Assembly (NCBI RefSeq): GCF_022695515.1
Contig: NZ_JALDPT010000017.1
Coordinates: 1 to 64,000, forward strand
Source of the DNA: Phenylobacterium aquaticum
GTDB lineage: Bacteria > Pseudomonadota > Alphaproteobacteria > Caulobacterales > Caulobacteraceae
Direction: 5' to 3'
Length of the DNA: 64,000 nt
Positions 51,916 through 60,170 of this stretch are shown here, one piece after another. Within the stretch, counting starts at the first letter, position 1; each line of letters starts with the position of its first letter. The notes under the pieces are model-generated. The model was not told the DNA's origin. It was given only the letters and a program-made list of their open reading frames with translations, and did no database searches. A program made the position numbers and the translations under genes.

Positions 51916-52905
51916 ATGGACTCACTCCTCTCTAACGCGGTTCAGTCCATCGAGATCGGCGTCGAGGATTTCCGATCGTCCGATCAGCGAAGGCTCGTCT
52001 CGGCCGTCCGGAACGTGCAGGCCGGCATGCTACTCCTGTGCAAAGAGAAGCTGCGCCGCTTATCGCCGCCAGGGACCGACGAGGTCCTGATCAAAGCGCG
52101 GATCGCGCCAGGCCTGGATTCGGCGGGGCAGCTTGCCTTCAGAGGACAAGGCGAAAAGACCGTCGACGAACAACAGATCGTCGAGCGCTTCGGTCAGCTC
52201 GGGATTCAGCTCGACTGGTCGCCATTGCGCAAGCTGACCAGCCATCGGAACGTCCTTGAGCACTACCGATACTTGGGAAGCCGCGAGGAGCTCCGCGAGG
52301 TGGTGGCGCAGTCGGCGACAATGATCCGCAGGCTGTTCGATGTCTTGGGCCTAGACCCCGTCGACATACTTGATGCCGACTGCTGGGAGTTCCTGCTCGA
52401 GAACGAAGCGGTCTTCCAGGAAGAGCTCGCGCGCAGCCGTGCGTCGATCCAAATGATGCGCTGGCGGTCCCCCACGATGGCTCGCGCCGCGATAACAGAC
52501 CTGTCGTGCATCAATTGCCGCTCGGAGTTGCTTGAGCTCGAAAATCCCGACAACGTCGACCAGGAAACGGCTCGGCTCAAGTGTCGGGCCTGTGGGTGGA
52601 CCTTCTCCGCCAAGGAACGCATCTGGCCGACCCTCGTCCAGTATTTCGGCCAGGATTTATATGAGGCCGCCACCCAGGGAGGCCTGCCGCCGGTTTTCAA
52701 ATGCGATGTCTGCCGTGAAGTCGCGGTGGTGGCCCAAGAGGGCGAATGCGCCTGTTGCGGGAAAAGCGGTTACGAGCTCCGGTGCGAGGTCTGCAATGCA
52801 ATCCTCACCGACGAGGATCGGGAGCAAGGCGATTCCCGATGCCTCCAGCACGTCGATTCTCAATACGCGTTTTTCTCAAACGACCGCACCGCAGTGCCAG
52901 ACTAG
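51916..52905 (+). CDS. HEPN-like/zinc-ribbon protein
   Basis: A 329-residue protein. The first 150 residues are helical and include LTSHRNVLEHYRYLG, an R-N-x2-E-H (R-x4-H) HEPN-type motif near residue 111. The second half has two or three zinc ribbons: CINC with CRACGW (about 197-225), then CDVC, CACCGK and CEVC. Zinc ribbons could bind RNA or partner proteins and direct a HEPN RNase. It follows the GHKL-nuclease gene by 53 bases. A role as effector of that ATPase is inference. Confidence 0.65.
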   Translation: MDSLLSNAVQSIEIGVEDFRSSDQRRLVSAVRNVQAGMLLLCKEKLRRLSPPGTDEVLIKARIAPGLDSAGQLAFRGQGEKTVDEQQIVERFGQLGIQLDWSPLRKLTSHRNVLEHYRYLGSREELREVVAQSATMIRRLFDVLGLDPVDILDADCWEFLLENEAVFQEELARSRASIQMMRWRSPTMARAAITDLSCINCRSELLELENPDNVDQETARLKCRACGWTFSAKERIWPTLVQYFGQDLYEAATQGGLPPVFKCDVCREVAVVAQEGECACCGKSGYELRCEVCNAILTDEDREQGDSRCLQHVDSQYAFFSNDRTAVPD

Positions 52906-53135
52906 CGGCCGATTTCCGTCCTTAACGGAGAGCGGCCGGCGAGCGTGCTCGGTCCCGCCGCGTGCCGCGGCTCCTACGGGTCCGCCCCTGCGGGCGCCTG
53001 CGGCGTCGCCGGCCGCTCGACGGCGCTTCCCGCCCTGCAGCGCCTGAAGGCGCGCAGGCTCCTTGCAGCCTCACATGGGGATTTTGGTGTCAAGCTCGGC
53101 AGTACCGCAGAGGCGAGCCGTGGCCCATCCGCCAG
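52906..53135. other. GC-rich intergenic stretch with palindromes
   Basis: No gene is supported. It holds a TCCGT-N5-ACGGA hairpin flanked by GCGGCCG copies (52905-52938) right after the HEPN/zinc-ribbon stop, then GC-rich short repeats including CGCCTGCGGCGTC, a 13-mer that also occurs near 55974 upstream of DUF736. It may be a transcription end and a scar of recombination. Confidence 0.45.
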
Positions 53136-53744
53136 TCAGGCTCCAGACTGCTGACCGGCCAGCCCCTCGAACATGGCTACTACCACCTCGCGACTTGGCG
53201 GACGCGGCGCGGACGCGCGGAACTGGTTAAGGCCCGGTACGATGGCGTGCAACAACAGGGCGAAGGACTCGACCGGCATGGGCAACTCGTTCTCATCGAA
53301 GAGTTCCAACAGCCGCGCCTTTGTGCGGGTAGGCCCCATCGAGGTGATGTCCGCCAACCGCTTCTTCATGTCCTCGTGGGTGAGGGCATAGAGCTGGAAC
53401 TCCGCCGCTCCGACCGCCGCGCGCACCACGTCCCCCCGGCCCTCGTAGATCGCCTCGCCAAGCCGGCGTAGCCGATCACGTACAGTACCCTGCCGTCCCT
53501 TGGGCCAGGCGAAGGGCGCCATCGCCTCGTCGGGCAGACCGGCCAGCGCGGCGACGATCATCGCGTCCTTGCTTTCGAAGTTGTCGTAGACCGCGCCCTT
53601 GGTCACGCCGACCCGTTTGGCGACGCCGTCGACCGAGACGCCGTGCAGGCCCTTTTCGCCGATCACCGCCAGCGTGGCCTCTAGGAGCTTGCCTCGCGTC
53701 GCGGCGCGTCGCGCGCTCATTTTGCCCAGTTCGGTCATTGACAT
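53136..53744 (-). CDS. TetR-family regulator
   Basis: A 202-residue TetR protein, started at MSMTELGKMSARR (53744) because upstream in-frame codons cover the divergent operators. The helix-turn-helix is GLHGVSVDGVAKRVGVTKGA followed by VYDNFESKDAMIVAAL. The C-terminal domain is a helical ligand pocket. It is divergent from the hydrolase-ParB chimera at 53825 with an 80-base region containing two palindromes, the usual layout of a repressor and its target. It arrived with the hydrolase 5' half. Confidence 0.88.
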   Translation of the reverse strand: MSMTELGKMSARRAATRGKLLEATLAVIGEKGLHGVSVDGVAKRVGVTKGAVYDNFESKDAMIVAALAGLPDEAMAPFAWPKGRQGTVRDRLRRLGEAIYEGRGDVVRAAVGAAEFQLYALTHEDMKKRLADITSMGPTRTKARLLELFDENELPMPVESFALLLHAIVPGLNQFRASAPRPPSREVVVAMFEGLAGQQSGA

Positions 53745-53750
53745 ACCTAT

Positions 53751-53791
53751 AGTACGTACTATTAGTACCCTCATTACATACCTGAAGTATG
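53751..53791. promoter_or_regulatory. Two palindromic operators in the TetR/hydrolase divergent promoter
   Basis: AGTACGTACT (53751-53760) is a perfect 10-bp palindrome and CATAC-N5-GTATG (53777-53791) a perfect inverted repeat. The surrounding sequence is AT-rich. Both lie between TetR (start 53744) and the hydrolase (start 53825), so TetR probably binds here. Confidence 0.6.
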
Positions 53792-53824
53792 TTGTTTTGC
53801 GGGATCGCTGGCAAGGAGAGCCGC

Positions 53825-55450
53825 ATGTCATCGCCTTCACGACGTCAATTCAGCCTCGGCGCGCTTGGCGCCGGTATTTGCGCGGCCGGGGCCGCCTATG
53901 GTCAAACTGCAAAGGGGGAGGCCGCCATGGCCATTGATGAAGGTCAGTTCGTCAGCATCAACGGCCAGGAGCAGTGGATCACCATCCGCGGTCGTGACCT
54001 CAAGAACCCGGTGCTGCTCATCCTGCATGGGGGTCCCGGGTTCCCAATGAGCTTCATGGCGCCGGTCTTCGCCGAGTGGGAGAAGCGCTTCACGCTCGTC
54101 CAATGGGACCAGCCTGGCGGCGGCGCCACCTGGTCGAAGAACGAGGCCGACCCCGGTCCGCTCACCTATGCCCGCTTCGTCGACGACGGGATCGAGGTGA
54201 CCGAGTGGGTGCGTCGGCGGCTGGGCGCCGTCAGCCCTGTGCTGATGGAGCGCTATCGCGCGGGCGAGCTGACCCTGGACCAGATGATGGCCTATGCGGT
54301 CAGCGTGGATCACGCGCGCCAGGAGCAGGTGTTCGATCAACTCGGGCCGGATCGCCCGTCCTACCTGATCCGCCGCACCATGACCGAGGCCAAGGTCATG
54401 GCGACGGATCGGAGGGCGATCTTCGTCGGCGCCGAGGCCTACGGCGAGGCGGGCGGCACCATCCTGCGCGACCTCTTCACAGAAGACGGCGGCGGCTGGT
54501 TCGAGGACCCGGCCTTGCTGGACCGGCTCGCCGCCGAGAAGCTGGCTGGGATCGCCCAGGCGGTGCGGGACGCGGAGGGATGGAAATGGGCCGAGGCCCA
54601 CATCGACTACCCGCGCGCGCTCGGCCTTGCCCGCGTCTATCCGCACCCGGTGGAGCGCCCGGAGGAAGAGACGGCCCGCATGTCGGCGCTGTCCGAGGAA
54701 TACGACGCCCTGGTCAGCGAGTGGGATGCCGTCGAGACGCTTCCGCCCGAGATCGAAGCCCGCTTCGCCGAGATCGACGCGGCGCTGGAAGCCTTCGGTG
54801 ATGGGACCGCCTTCGACCCCGACGAAATCGCGCGGGGCGGGGTGTTCGTCATCCTGGGTCAGGACGGTGTCGCCCGGGTAGAGCGGGGCCTGATCCGGCC
54901 CGAGGACGTCCCGGCGCCCGAGCCCGCAGCCGAAGTGGAGCCCGATGGCGTAGCTGCAGGCGGGGAAGAACACGGCGGGGAGGGCGGTTCCGCCGAGACG
55001 GTGCGGGACGAGGAGGCGGACGACGATGCGGGCGCCCCTTTGTCGGAGCGGCTGGTTCTGGACCTTACGGCCCACCGCACCCTGGCGCTGCGGGACGCCC
55101 TGGCCGCGCAGCCGACCGTGGCGCTGAGCGCCGTGGTTCACAGCTTGGCGTTGACCGCCTTCTACCCACCCTACGACCGCGCTTCGTGCCTGGAGATCAA
55201 GGGCTCGTCCGCTTACCTCGACGGCCATGCGCCGGGCATCGACGACACTCGCGCCGGACGCAGCATCGCTGAGCGCCATGAGCGCTGGGCTGTGCGTCTG
55301 CCAAAGGAGGCGGGGGACGTTTGGGCCTTCGTGCAGGCCCTGGCCGCGACCGACCTGCTGGACCTTCTGGCGCATAGCGCGAGCCTGACGGTCAATGCCG
55401 TGCGGGCGCCGTTCGACCGCAAGCCGGGGGCGTGGGGCCATGCAGACTAG
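53825..55450 (+). pseudogene. In-frame chimera: truncated alpha/beta hydrolase joined to a ParB-family remnant
   Basis: The ATG at 53825 has AGGAG upstream. Residues 1-134 are a Tat-exported prolyl-aminopeptidase-like hydrolase (SRRQFSLGALGAG, oxyanion HGGPG, WDQPGGG) cut just before its nucleophile motif. From about residue 135 (54227) the sequence is the middle and C-terminal part of a plasmid/ICE ParB-like partition protein: AVSPVLMERYRAGELTLDQM, AYAVSVDHARQE and GWKWAEAHIDYP. The ParB nuclease/CTPase and DNA-binding domains are missing. A TAG at 55448-55450 then interrupts ParB in frame. Neither half should be functional. Confidence 0.85.
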
Positions 55451-55732
55451 CTGGCGCAAGCCGTTGAGTTGGACATGAGCAGCTACTGGTCGCCCAGCGT
55501 CGGCAGTTATCTCGGCCGGGTCACCAAGGCCAGGATCGGCGAGGCCGTGCGGGAGGCGGTGTCGGAAGAGGCGGCGGCCCGGATCGAGGGCCTGAAGAAG
55601 CCCGATATGGCGTCGGAGGCTGAGGCCTTGCTCGCGGGCAAGGGCTGGTTGCCGAGCCTGCTGCGAGCGCCCATCCCGGCGACGGAGACGGTTGATCCGG
55701 CGGCTGCGGCGGAGGCCCGGGCGGCTGCATAG
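55451..55732 (+). pseudogene. ParB-like C-terminal tail beyond the amber codon
   Basis: The same frame continues directly after the TAG with LAQAVELDMSSYWSPSVGSY, then LGRVTKARIGEAVREAVSEE and GLKKPDMASEAEALLAGKGW, the usual end of ICE-type ParB proteins. One codon (often Val at this place, as in HADVL) has become TAG. The open frame could be re-initiated at the ATG at 55475, but would give only an 85-residue fragment. Confidence 0.8.
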
Positions 55733-56130
55733 AACGGGCGCCGCGTCAGCGGTTCCGACCTAGACTTCATGGAGGGCCGCGCGTCGTCAGGCGTGCGGTC
55801 TTTCTCTTGTCCGTGGGCAGGCGTCCTTTGAACGGCGGCGTGGTCGCCACGCCGTTCTCCGCGATGTGTCAGACCGGCCCATGCCGCCTCTCTTGGCGCA
55901 AGAAAGCCGAGGGGTTCGGGCCGTACCGGCCCCGCTGATCGACGCAACGGCGTCGCCGACTTCTTTCCCCTGACGCCTGCGGCGTCATTCCTCGCGCAGC
56001 AAACAAGTCGGCGCCCGCCGTCCTCCGCTGCGCTGCGGGCCTGCGGCTGCATCGCCCAGCGCCCCTCGTCCTGAAGACCGCCATCGAGGCCGCGATGGGC
56101 GCGGTCCGAAGAACCTCAGGAGACTTCACC
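55733..56130. other. Non-coding stretch with structured inverted repeats before DUF736
   Basis: No gene is supported in these 398 bases. GAACGGCGGCGTGG and CCACGCCGTTC (55830-55857) form a hairpin with a three-base bulge. GCCGACTT (55955-55962) pairs with AAGTCGGC (56005-56012) around an inner GACGCC-TGC-GGCGTC stem, a nested structure that could be a regulatory RNA or protein-binding region. AGGAG at 56118-56122 is the DUF736 ribosome-binding site. Confidence 0.5.
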
Positions 56131-56442
56131 ATGGCGACCATCGGCACCTTCACCAAGGACGACGCCGGCAACTACAACGGCGCGATCAAGACCCTGACCC
56201 TCAACGTCAAGGCGGCCACCCTCCGCAAGGTCGAGAAGACCAACGACCAGGCCCCCGACTTCCGCATCTTCTCCGGCCAGACCGAGTTCGGCGCCGCCTG
56301 GAAGAAGACCTCCCGTGAGGACCGGGAATACCTCTCGGTCAAGCTGGACGACCCGAGCTTCCACGCTCCGATCTACGCCAGCCTGGTCGACGCCGACGAG
56401 GGCTACAGCTTGATCTGGTCGCGCAGCCGCCAGGCCGACTGA
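56131..56442 (+). CDS. DUF736 family protein
   Basis: A 103-residue DUF736 protein, a small beta-rich family almost confined to conjugative plasmids and ICEs of alphaproteobacteria. [50 protein letters not shown] and [19 protein letters not shown] are diagnostic. The biochemical role is unknown. AGGAG precedes the ATG at 56131 by eight bases. It marks the element backbone. Confidence 0.93.
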   Translation: MATIGTFTKDDAGNYNGAIKTLTLNVKAATLRKVEKTNDQAPDFRIFSGQTEFGAAWKKTSREDREYLSVKLDDPSFHAPIYASLVDADEGYSLIWSRSRQAD

Positions 56443-56516
56443 CCCACCCGCAGAGCGCCTCGCTGGCTGCCGGCGGGGCGCCGCTTCCCCAAAAATCCAT
56501 TCGACAGGAGGGCGCC

Positions 56517-57434
56517 ATGTTGCGCGCATCCGAGACCTCACGCCCCGACGCCAGGCAAGACCTCTACAGCCGGGTAACCAACGCCATCGTCGCCGATCTC
56601 GAAAACGGCGTCCGCCCTTGGACCAAGCCCTGGTCCGCCGAGCATCTCGCCGGGAAGATCAGCCGCCCGCTTCGCTCCACCGGCGAGCCCTACAGCGGCA
56701 TCAATGTCATCCTGCTCTGGGCCGAATCCGTCGCCCGAGGCTACACGGCGCCAATCTGGATCACCTTCCGGCAAGCCCTCGCTCTGGGCGGCCACGTCCG
56801 CAAGGGCGAGCACGGCGCCACGGTGGTCTACGCCAACCGGATCACCCGCACCGAGTCCGGCGATGAGGGCCAGGACGTCGAGCGTCAGATCCCGTTTCTC
56901 AAGGCCTACACCGTCTTCAACGTCGATCAGGTTGAGGGCCTGCCCGCGCACTTCCATGCCGTGGCCGAACCCAAGCTCGACGCCGCGCAGCGGATCGACC
57001 ACGCCGAGGCCTTCTTCGCCGCCACCGGCGCCGACATCCGCCACGGCGGCAGCCAGGCCTACTACGCCATGGGCCCCGATCACGTGCAGATGCCGCCCTT
57101 CGAGTGCTTCGCGGACCCGGAGGCCTACTACGCCACCCTGGCCCATGAATGCACCCACTGGACCCGGCACCCGACGCGCCTGGACCGAGACTTCGGCCGC
57201 AGCCGCTGGGGCGACGAGGGTTATGCCCGTGAAGAGCTGGTGGCCGAACTGGGCGCGGCTTTCCTCTGCGCCGACCTGGGTCTGGAGCTTACCCCCCGAC
57301 CCGACCACGCCAGCTACATCGCCAACTGGCTGCAGGTCCTGAAGGACGACCGGCGGTTCATCTTCACCGCCGCCGCCCATGCTCAGCGAGCGGCGGACTT
57401 TTTGCATCAGTGGCAGGCCGTGCAGGCGGCGTGA
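56517..57434 (+). CDS. ardC: ArdC-like antirestriction protein (ssDNA-binding domain plus zincin metallopeptidase)
   Basis: A 305-residue protein of the ArdC/DUF1738 family. The N-terminal ssDNA-binding domain has DLYSRVTNAIVADLENGVRP, WTKPWSAEH and SGINVILLWAES; the C-terminal zincin-like part has HECTHWTRHP (HExxH near residue 210) and the third ligand region YAREELVAELGAAFLC. ArdC proteins protect incoming plasmid DNA from restriction in recipients. AGGAG precedes the ATG. It is a typical partner of DUF736 in these elements. Confidence 0.9.
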   Translation: MLRASETSRPDARQDLYSRVTNAIVADLENGVRPWTKPWSAEHLAGKISRPLRSTGEPYSGINVILLWAESVARGYTAPIWITFRQALALGGHVRKGEHGATVVYANRITRTESGDEGQDVERQIPFLKAYTVFNVDQVEGLPAHFHAVAEPKLDAAQRIDHAEAFFAATGADIRHGGSQAYYAMGPDHVQMPPFECFADPEAYYATLAHECTHWTRHPTRLDRDFGRSRWGDEGYAREELVAELGAAFLCADLGLELTPRPDHASYIANWLQVLKDDRRFIFTAAAHAQRAADFLHQWQAVQAA

Positions 57435-57928
57435 ACAGGGAATGGCGGGCGCTCCGGCGCTCGCCAACTCTGTGATAGAAGGACGGTGGGGTTGATACCG
57501 GTCTAGAAGGCGGCAGCCCCCTTAGGTATCCCCACATACCGCGAGACCGGGATACCCCGACACGCCGAGACGACGAAACCGTGATACCCGCACGGGCCCC
57601 AGATCCTTAACAGCTACAGTATGTTGCCAATTTTCGGGGGTCTGTACGAACCGCCTCGGTATGCGAGCGTGTGTCTTATGCGCGAACTCGAATGTTGAGC
57701 TCGTCGGATATGGTGTCAATTCAAACGCAGATACCGAAACTACGCATTCGACTTGTAAAGCGGCGGGGAGCACGATGATGCCATCGTGAAGGTCACGGGA
57801 ATAGCTGGCGTCCAAACCCAGCCGAATCCCGAAAAGCCCTCGGTCGTCACGGTTCCTGGGGCAGGTCGATAGCGAAGGGCTCGGCGTCCAAACCCGAGCC
57901 CGCCTCTATTTCAGCACTCAGGTGAACC
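57435..57928. other. Non-coding stretch with iteron-like GATACC repeats
   Basis: The 494 bases are less GC-rich than their neighbours and hold no convincing gene. GATACC occurs at 57494, 57551, 57583 and 57730 and in inverse as GGTATC at 57525. A 13-bp direct repeat GGCGTCCAAACCC lies at 57807 and 57883, just before the gene at 57929. This could be a replication origin or an operator array; neither is proven. Confidence 0.45.
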
Positions 57929-58588
57929 ATGGCCCGCGGCAAAGCACGATCCATTCAGAGGCGGCAGCTCGACGCTCGCAAGAAGCTGTGGCCTGAACTG
58001 TCAACGGACATGTTGTGGAGCATGGACAACGAGGGCTGGGTGGCTCTGCCGCGGCTGATGCCCCTAATGATGAGCATCATGGACGACCTCGCCGGTAAGG
58101 GCGTCCCGGTCAGCCGCACCTATCTGGAGCTCTGGTCGAGGGTTCGCATCGAAGAGAACTTCATCGCCCTCAGTCGCCCTGGAGAAATGGCCTTCCACGC
58201 GGGATTCGAAGGACAGCGAGCAATGCGGACGTGGAAGGACCGCATGCATCGGCTGGCCGATCTGGGCTTCATTGGAGTCATGGGCGGACCGCTCGGGGAC
58301 TTGTCGTACGCGGTGATCTACAACCCCTACTACGTCATCAAACGCGCCTACCTTGCCAAGAAGGTGCACGAGAACAAGTGGCAAGCGCTGGCGATCCGAG
58401 CCAACGAGGTGAGCGCCTTCGACCTCGACGACCTCGACGACGCAGGTAACTTCATCACCGACGATGATGATGATGATGCCGCGCCAGCTGCGCCGGCGAA
58501 CTCGAAGCCTGCGCCTGGTACGACCCGCAGCCCCGCAAAGCCAGGCGCCTCACGGATCGTTCGGCGAGCGAAGCCGGCGGCGAAATGA
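57929..58588 (+). CDS. Uncharacterised element-backbone protein, winged-helix-like
   Basis: A 219-residue protein. Residues 75-130 resemble a winged-helix arrangement: TYLELWSRVRIEENFIALSR, GQRAMRTWKDRMHRLADLGF and YAVIYNPYYVIKRAYLAKKV. An acidic run (seven aspartates near residue 180) and a basic C-terminus (RIVRRAKPAAK) follow. It sits next to the iteron-like repeats and could bind DNA for replication or maintenance, but I recognise no named family. A trace of hydrophobic sequence in LPRLMPLMMSIMDDL is a helix, not a membrane segment. Confidence 0.65.
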   Translation: MARGKARSIQRRQLDARKKLWPELSTDMLWSMDNEGWVALPRLMPLMMSIMDDLAGKGVPVSRTYLELWSRVRIEENFIALSRPGEMAFHAGFEGQRAMRTWKDRMHRLADLGFIGVMGGPLGDLSYAVIYNPYYVIKRAYLAKKVHENKWQALAIRANEVSAFDLDDLDDAGNFITDDDDDDAAPAAPANSKPAPGTTRSPAKPGASRIVRRAKPAAK

Positions 58589-58627
58589 TTATCGATCTCG
58601 CCCAGGTGGCCTGAGGCTCATCGGCAA

Positions 58628-59998
58628 ATGGCGATCACCGAGCTCGACGAGCGCCGCTTCAACGCGCTGGCCGGCTACATCCGCCAGCCGCACATTCTTA
58701 TGGCGGTTCAGGAGTACGACTGGCTTGCGACCAAGAGCGAACGGGTCCTTGGCATCCTCACCTGGGATCGCGTTGATTACGACTTTGGCTGGATCGCCCT
58801 GGCCCGTGACGAGACGCTGCGCTACCGAGCCGTCGCCGTGCAGTCGTCCCTGCCGAGCACAGAGGCGGCGCGCAGGGATCTGACCGCCGCAATGGAACGG
58901 CTCGAGGCCGAGGCCGACGAGTCGTTTCATCAGGGTGACGTTGTGACCCCGCCCGTCGACTTCTTCGCCCCGCTGGTGCCGCCCGAGCGATGGCATCCGA
59001 ATTTTCGGCTACTGGTCGATCACCCACGATATTCGCCGGCTCGCGAACTGATCGCCGCGATGATGCGCTATCACGAAGACGCCGACGGCAATTTCATCGA
59101 GCAGTTTCAGACGACAGGTTTCGATGCGCGGGTGTGGGAGCTCTATCTCTACGCGACATTCACAGAGCTCGGCTTCGCTCTTCAACCCAACCTGCAAGCG
59201 CCGGACTTCATCCTGTCCAGTATGGCTGGTGCATTCGGCGTAGAGGCAACGTCGTCAAACCCGTCCCAAGGTCTGGCCCCTGAGGTGCCTCAGACGCTGG
59301 ACGCGACCCGCGCCTATCTCGAAAACTACGTCCCGATTAAACTCGCGACGGCGCTGAAGAAGAAGCTCAACAAACGAAGGCCGTACTGGACAATCCCGGA
59401 GATGCGCGGCCTGCCGTTCGTCATCGCTCTGCAGGACTTTCATGCACCGGGGTGGATGCGGACCATCGTGCCTGCCGCCACCGAATACGTCTTCGGCGTG
59501 CGGCACTGGATCGAGGAAGGTCAGCGCAGAATCGCTTGGATAGGCGAGCATCGATACGAGAACCGCGCGGAGCCGTCGGGGTTCTTTCGACTGCCGAACA
59601 GCGAACACGTCAGCGCCGTGCTGGTGAATCCTCAGGGCACGCTGGTAAAATTCAACCGGCTGGGCTTCCTCGCTGGGTTCGGAGACCGCCGTATCCAAAT
59701 GGTCCGGACTGGCTTGCGGCGCTACGACAACGATCCGGTCGATCCGCGCCCGCGACCTTTCAGCGACGAGGTCCACCGGGCCGACTATCGCGAGAGCTGG
59801 ATCGAGGGCGCCGTCGTCCTTCATAACCCGAACGCCGCCGTTCCACTCGATCCGTCGCTTCTTCCTGGAGCCACCCACGAGTTCCTAGAACCCGATGGCC
59901 GGATCATGAGCCTTCTTCCTCCCGATCCCCCGCCCTACATGGCGCAGACCATTATCGCTCTCGACGATGACCCGTCTGTGGGGCCGGAAGACACCTAG
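58628..59998 (+). CDS. Uncharacterised protein with a possible degenerate PD-(D/E)XK core
   Basis: A 456-residue soluble protein 39 bases after 57929. Around residues 165-205 the order WELYLYATFTELGF, QAPDFILS and FGVEATSS gives E, PDF and V-E-x-T, reminiscent of a PD-(D/E)XK nuclease with the lysine replaced. The N-terminal 90 residues (VQEYDWLATKSERVLGILTW) form another domain, and the C-terminal third is strand-rich. No catalytic proof and no named family are available. It may be a housekeeping or defence cargo gene. Confidence 0.6.
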   Translation: MAITELDERRFNALAGYIRQPHILMAVQEYDWLATKSERVLGILTWDRVDYDFGWIALARDETLRYRAVAVQSSLPSTEAARRDLTAAMERLEAEADESFHQGDVVTPPVDFFAPLVPPERWHPNFRLLVDHPRYSPARELIAAMMRYHEDADGNFIEQFQTTGFDARVWELYLYATFTELGFALQPNLQAPDFILSSMAGAFGVEATSSNPSQGLAPEVPQTLDATRAYLENYVPIKLATALKKKLNKRRPYWTIPEMRGLPFVIALQDFHAPGWMRTIVPAATEYVFGVRHWIEEGQRRIAWIGEHRYENRAEPSGFFRLPNSEHVSAVLVNPQGTLVKFNRLGFLAGFGDRRIQMVRTGLRRYDNDPVDPRPRPFSDEVHRADYRESWIEGAVVLHNPNAAVPLDPSLLPGATHEFLEPDGRIMSLLPPDPPPYMAQTIIALDDDPSVGPEDT

Positions 59999-60062
59999 AT
60001 CGAAAGTCCGAATCTGGCCCGGCTGGGGCGGCCCGAAGGGGCGGCGGGCGAGCGGGCGCGGG

Positions 60063-60076
60063 GCGTAGGCTTACGC
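60063..60076 (+). promoter_or_regulatory. Shared transfer-gene element GCGTAGGCTTACGC, copy 2 (upstream of mobC)
   Basis: Identical over 14 bases to the copy before virB1, with 94 bases between its end and the mobC start. The following bases (TCGCGC) are also shared with copy 1, extending the match. Confidence 0.6.
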
Positions 60077-60123
60077 ATCGCGCGCGCCGAGGGGAGGGGC
60101 CAGTCTGAGTTCGTCGTTGTCTA

Positions 60124-60160
60124 GGGCAGGATAGCCTTCGCGGCGGCGGATCACTACGTG
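60124..60160 (-). other. oriT: Candidate origin of transfer (oriT) with RP4-like nic sequence
   Basis: On the minus strand, 60134-60124 reads CTATCCTGCCC, identical to the RP4 nic core CTATCCTG|CCC of MOBP systems. The predicted nick is between plus-strand positions 60127 and 60126. A CAC-TAC-GTG hairpin (60152-60160) lies on the 5' side of the nic strand. It is 37 bases before mobC and next to a MOBP-type relaxase gene, the expected place. Confidence 0.6.
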
Positions 60161-60170
60161 GAGCGGCCCG

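Noticed and set aside
55448..55450. TAG as programmed readthrough or recoding in ParB
   Set aside because: The protein already lacks its N-terminal domains, so simple decay is the better explanation; no recoding signal is seen.
53837..55459. Leftward 540-codon frame antisense to the hydrolase-ParB chimera
   Set aside because: No motif; it is the complement of a recognisable ParB and hydrolase sequence.
57522..57815. 97-codon leftward open frame in the gap before 57929
   Set aside because: No ribosome-binding site, motif or partner; it runs over the repeat-rich non-coding stretch.
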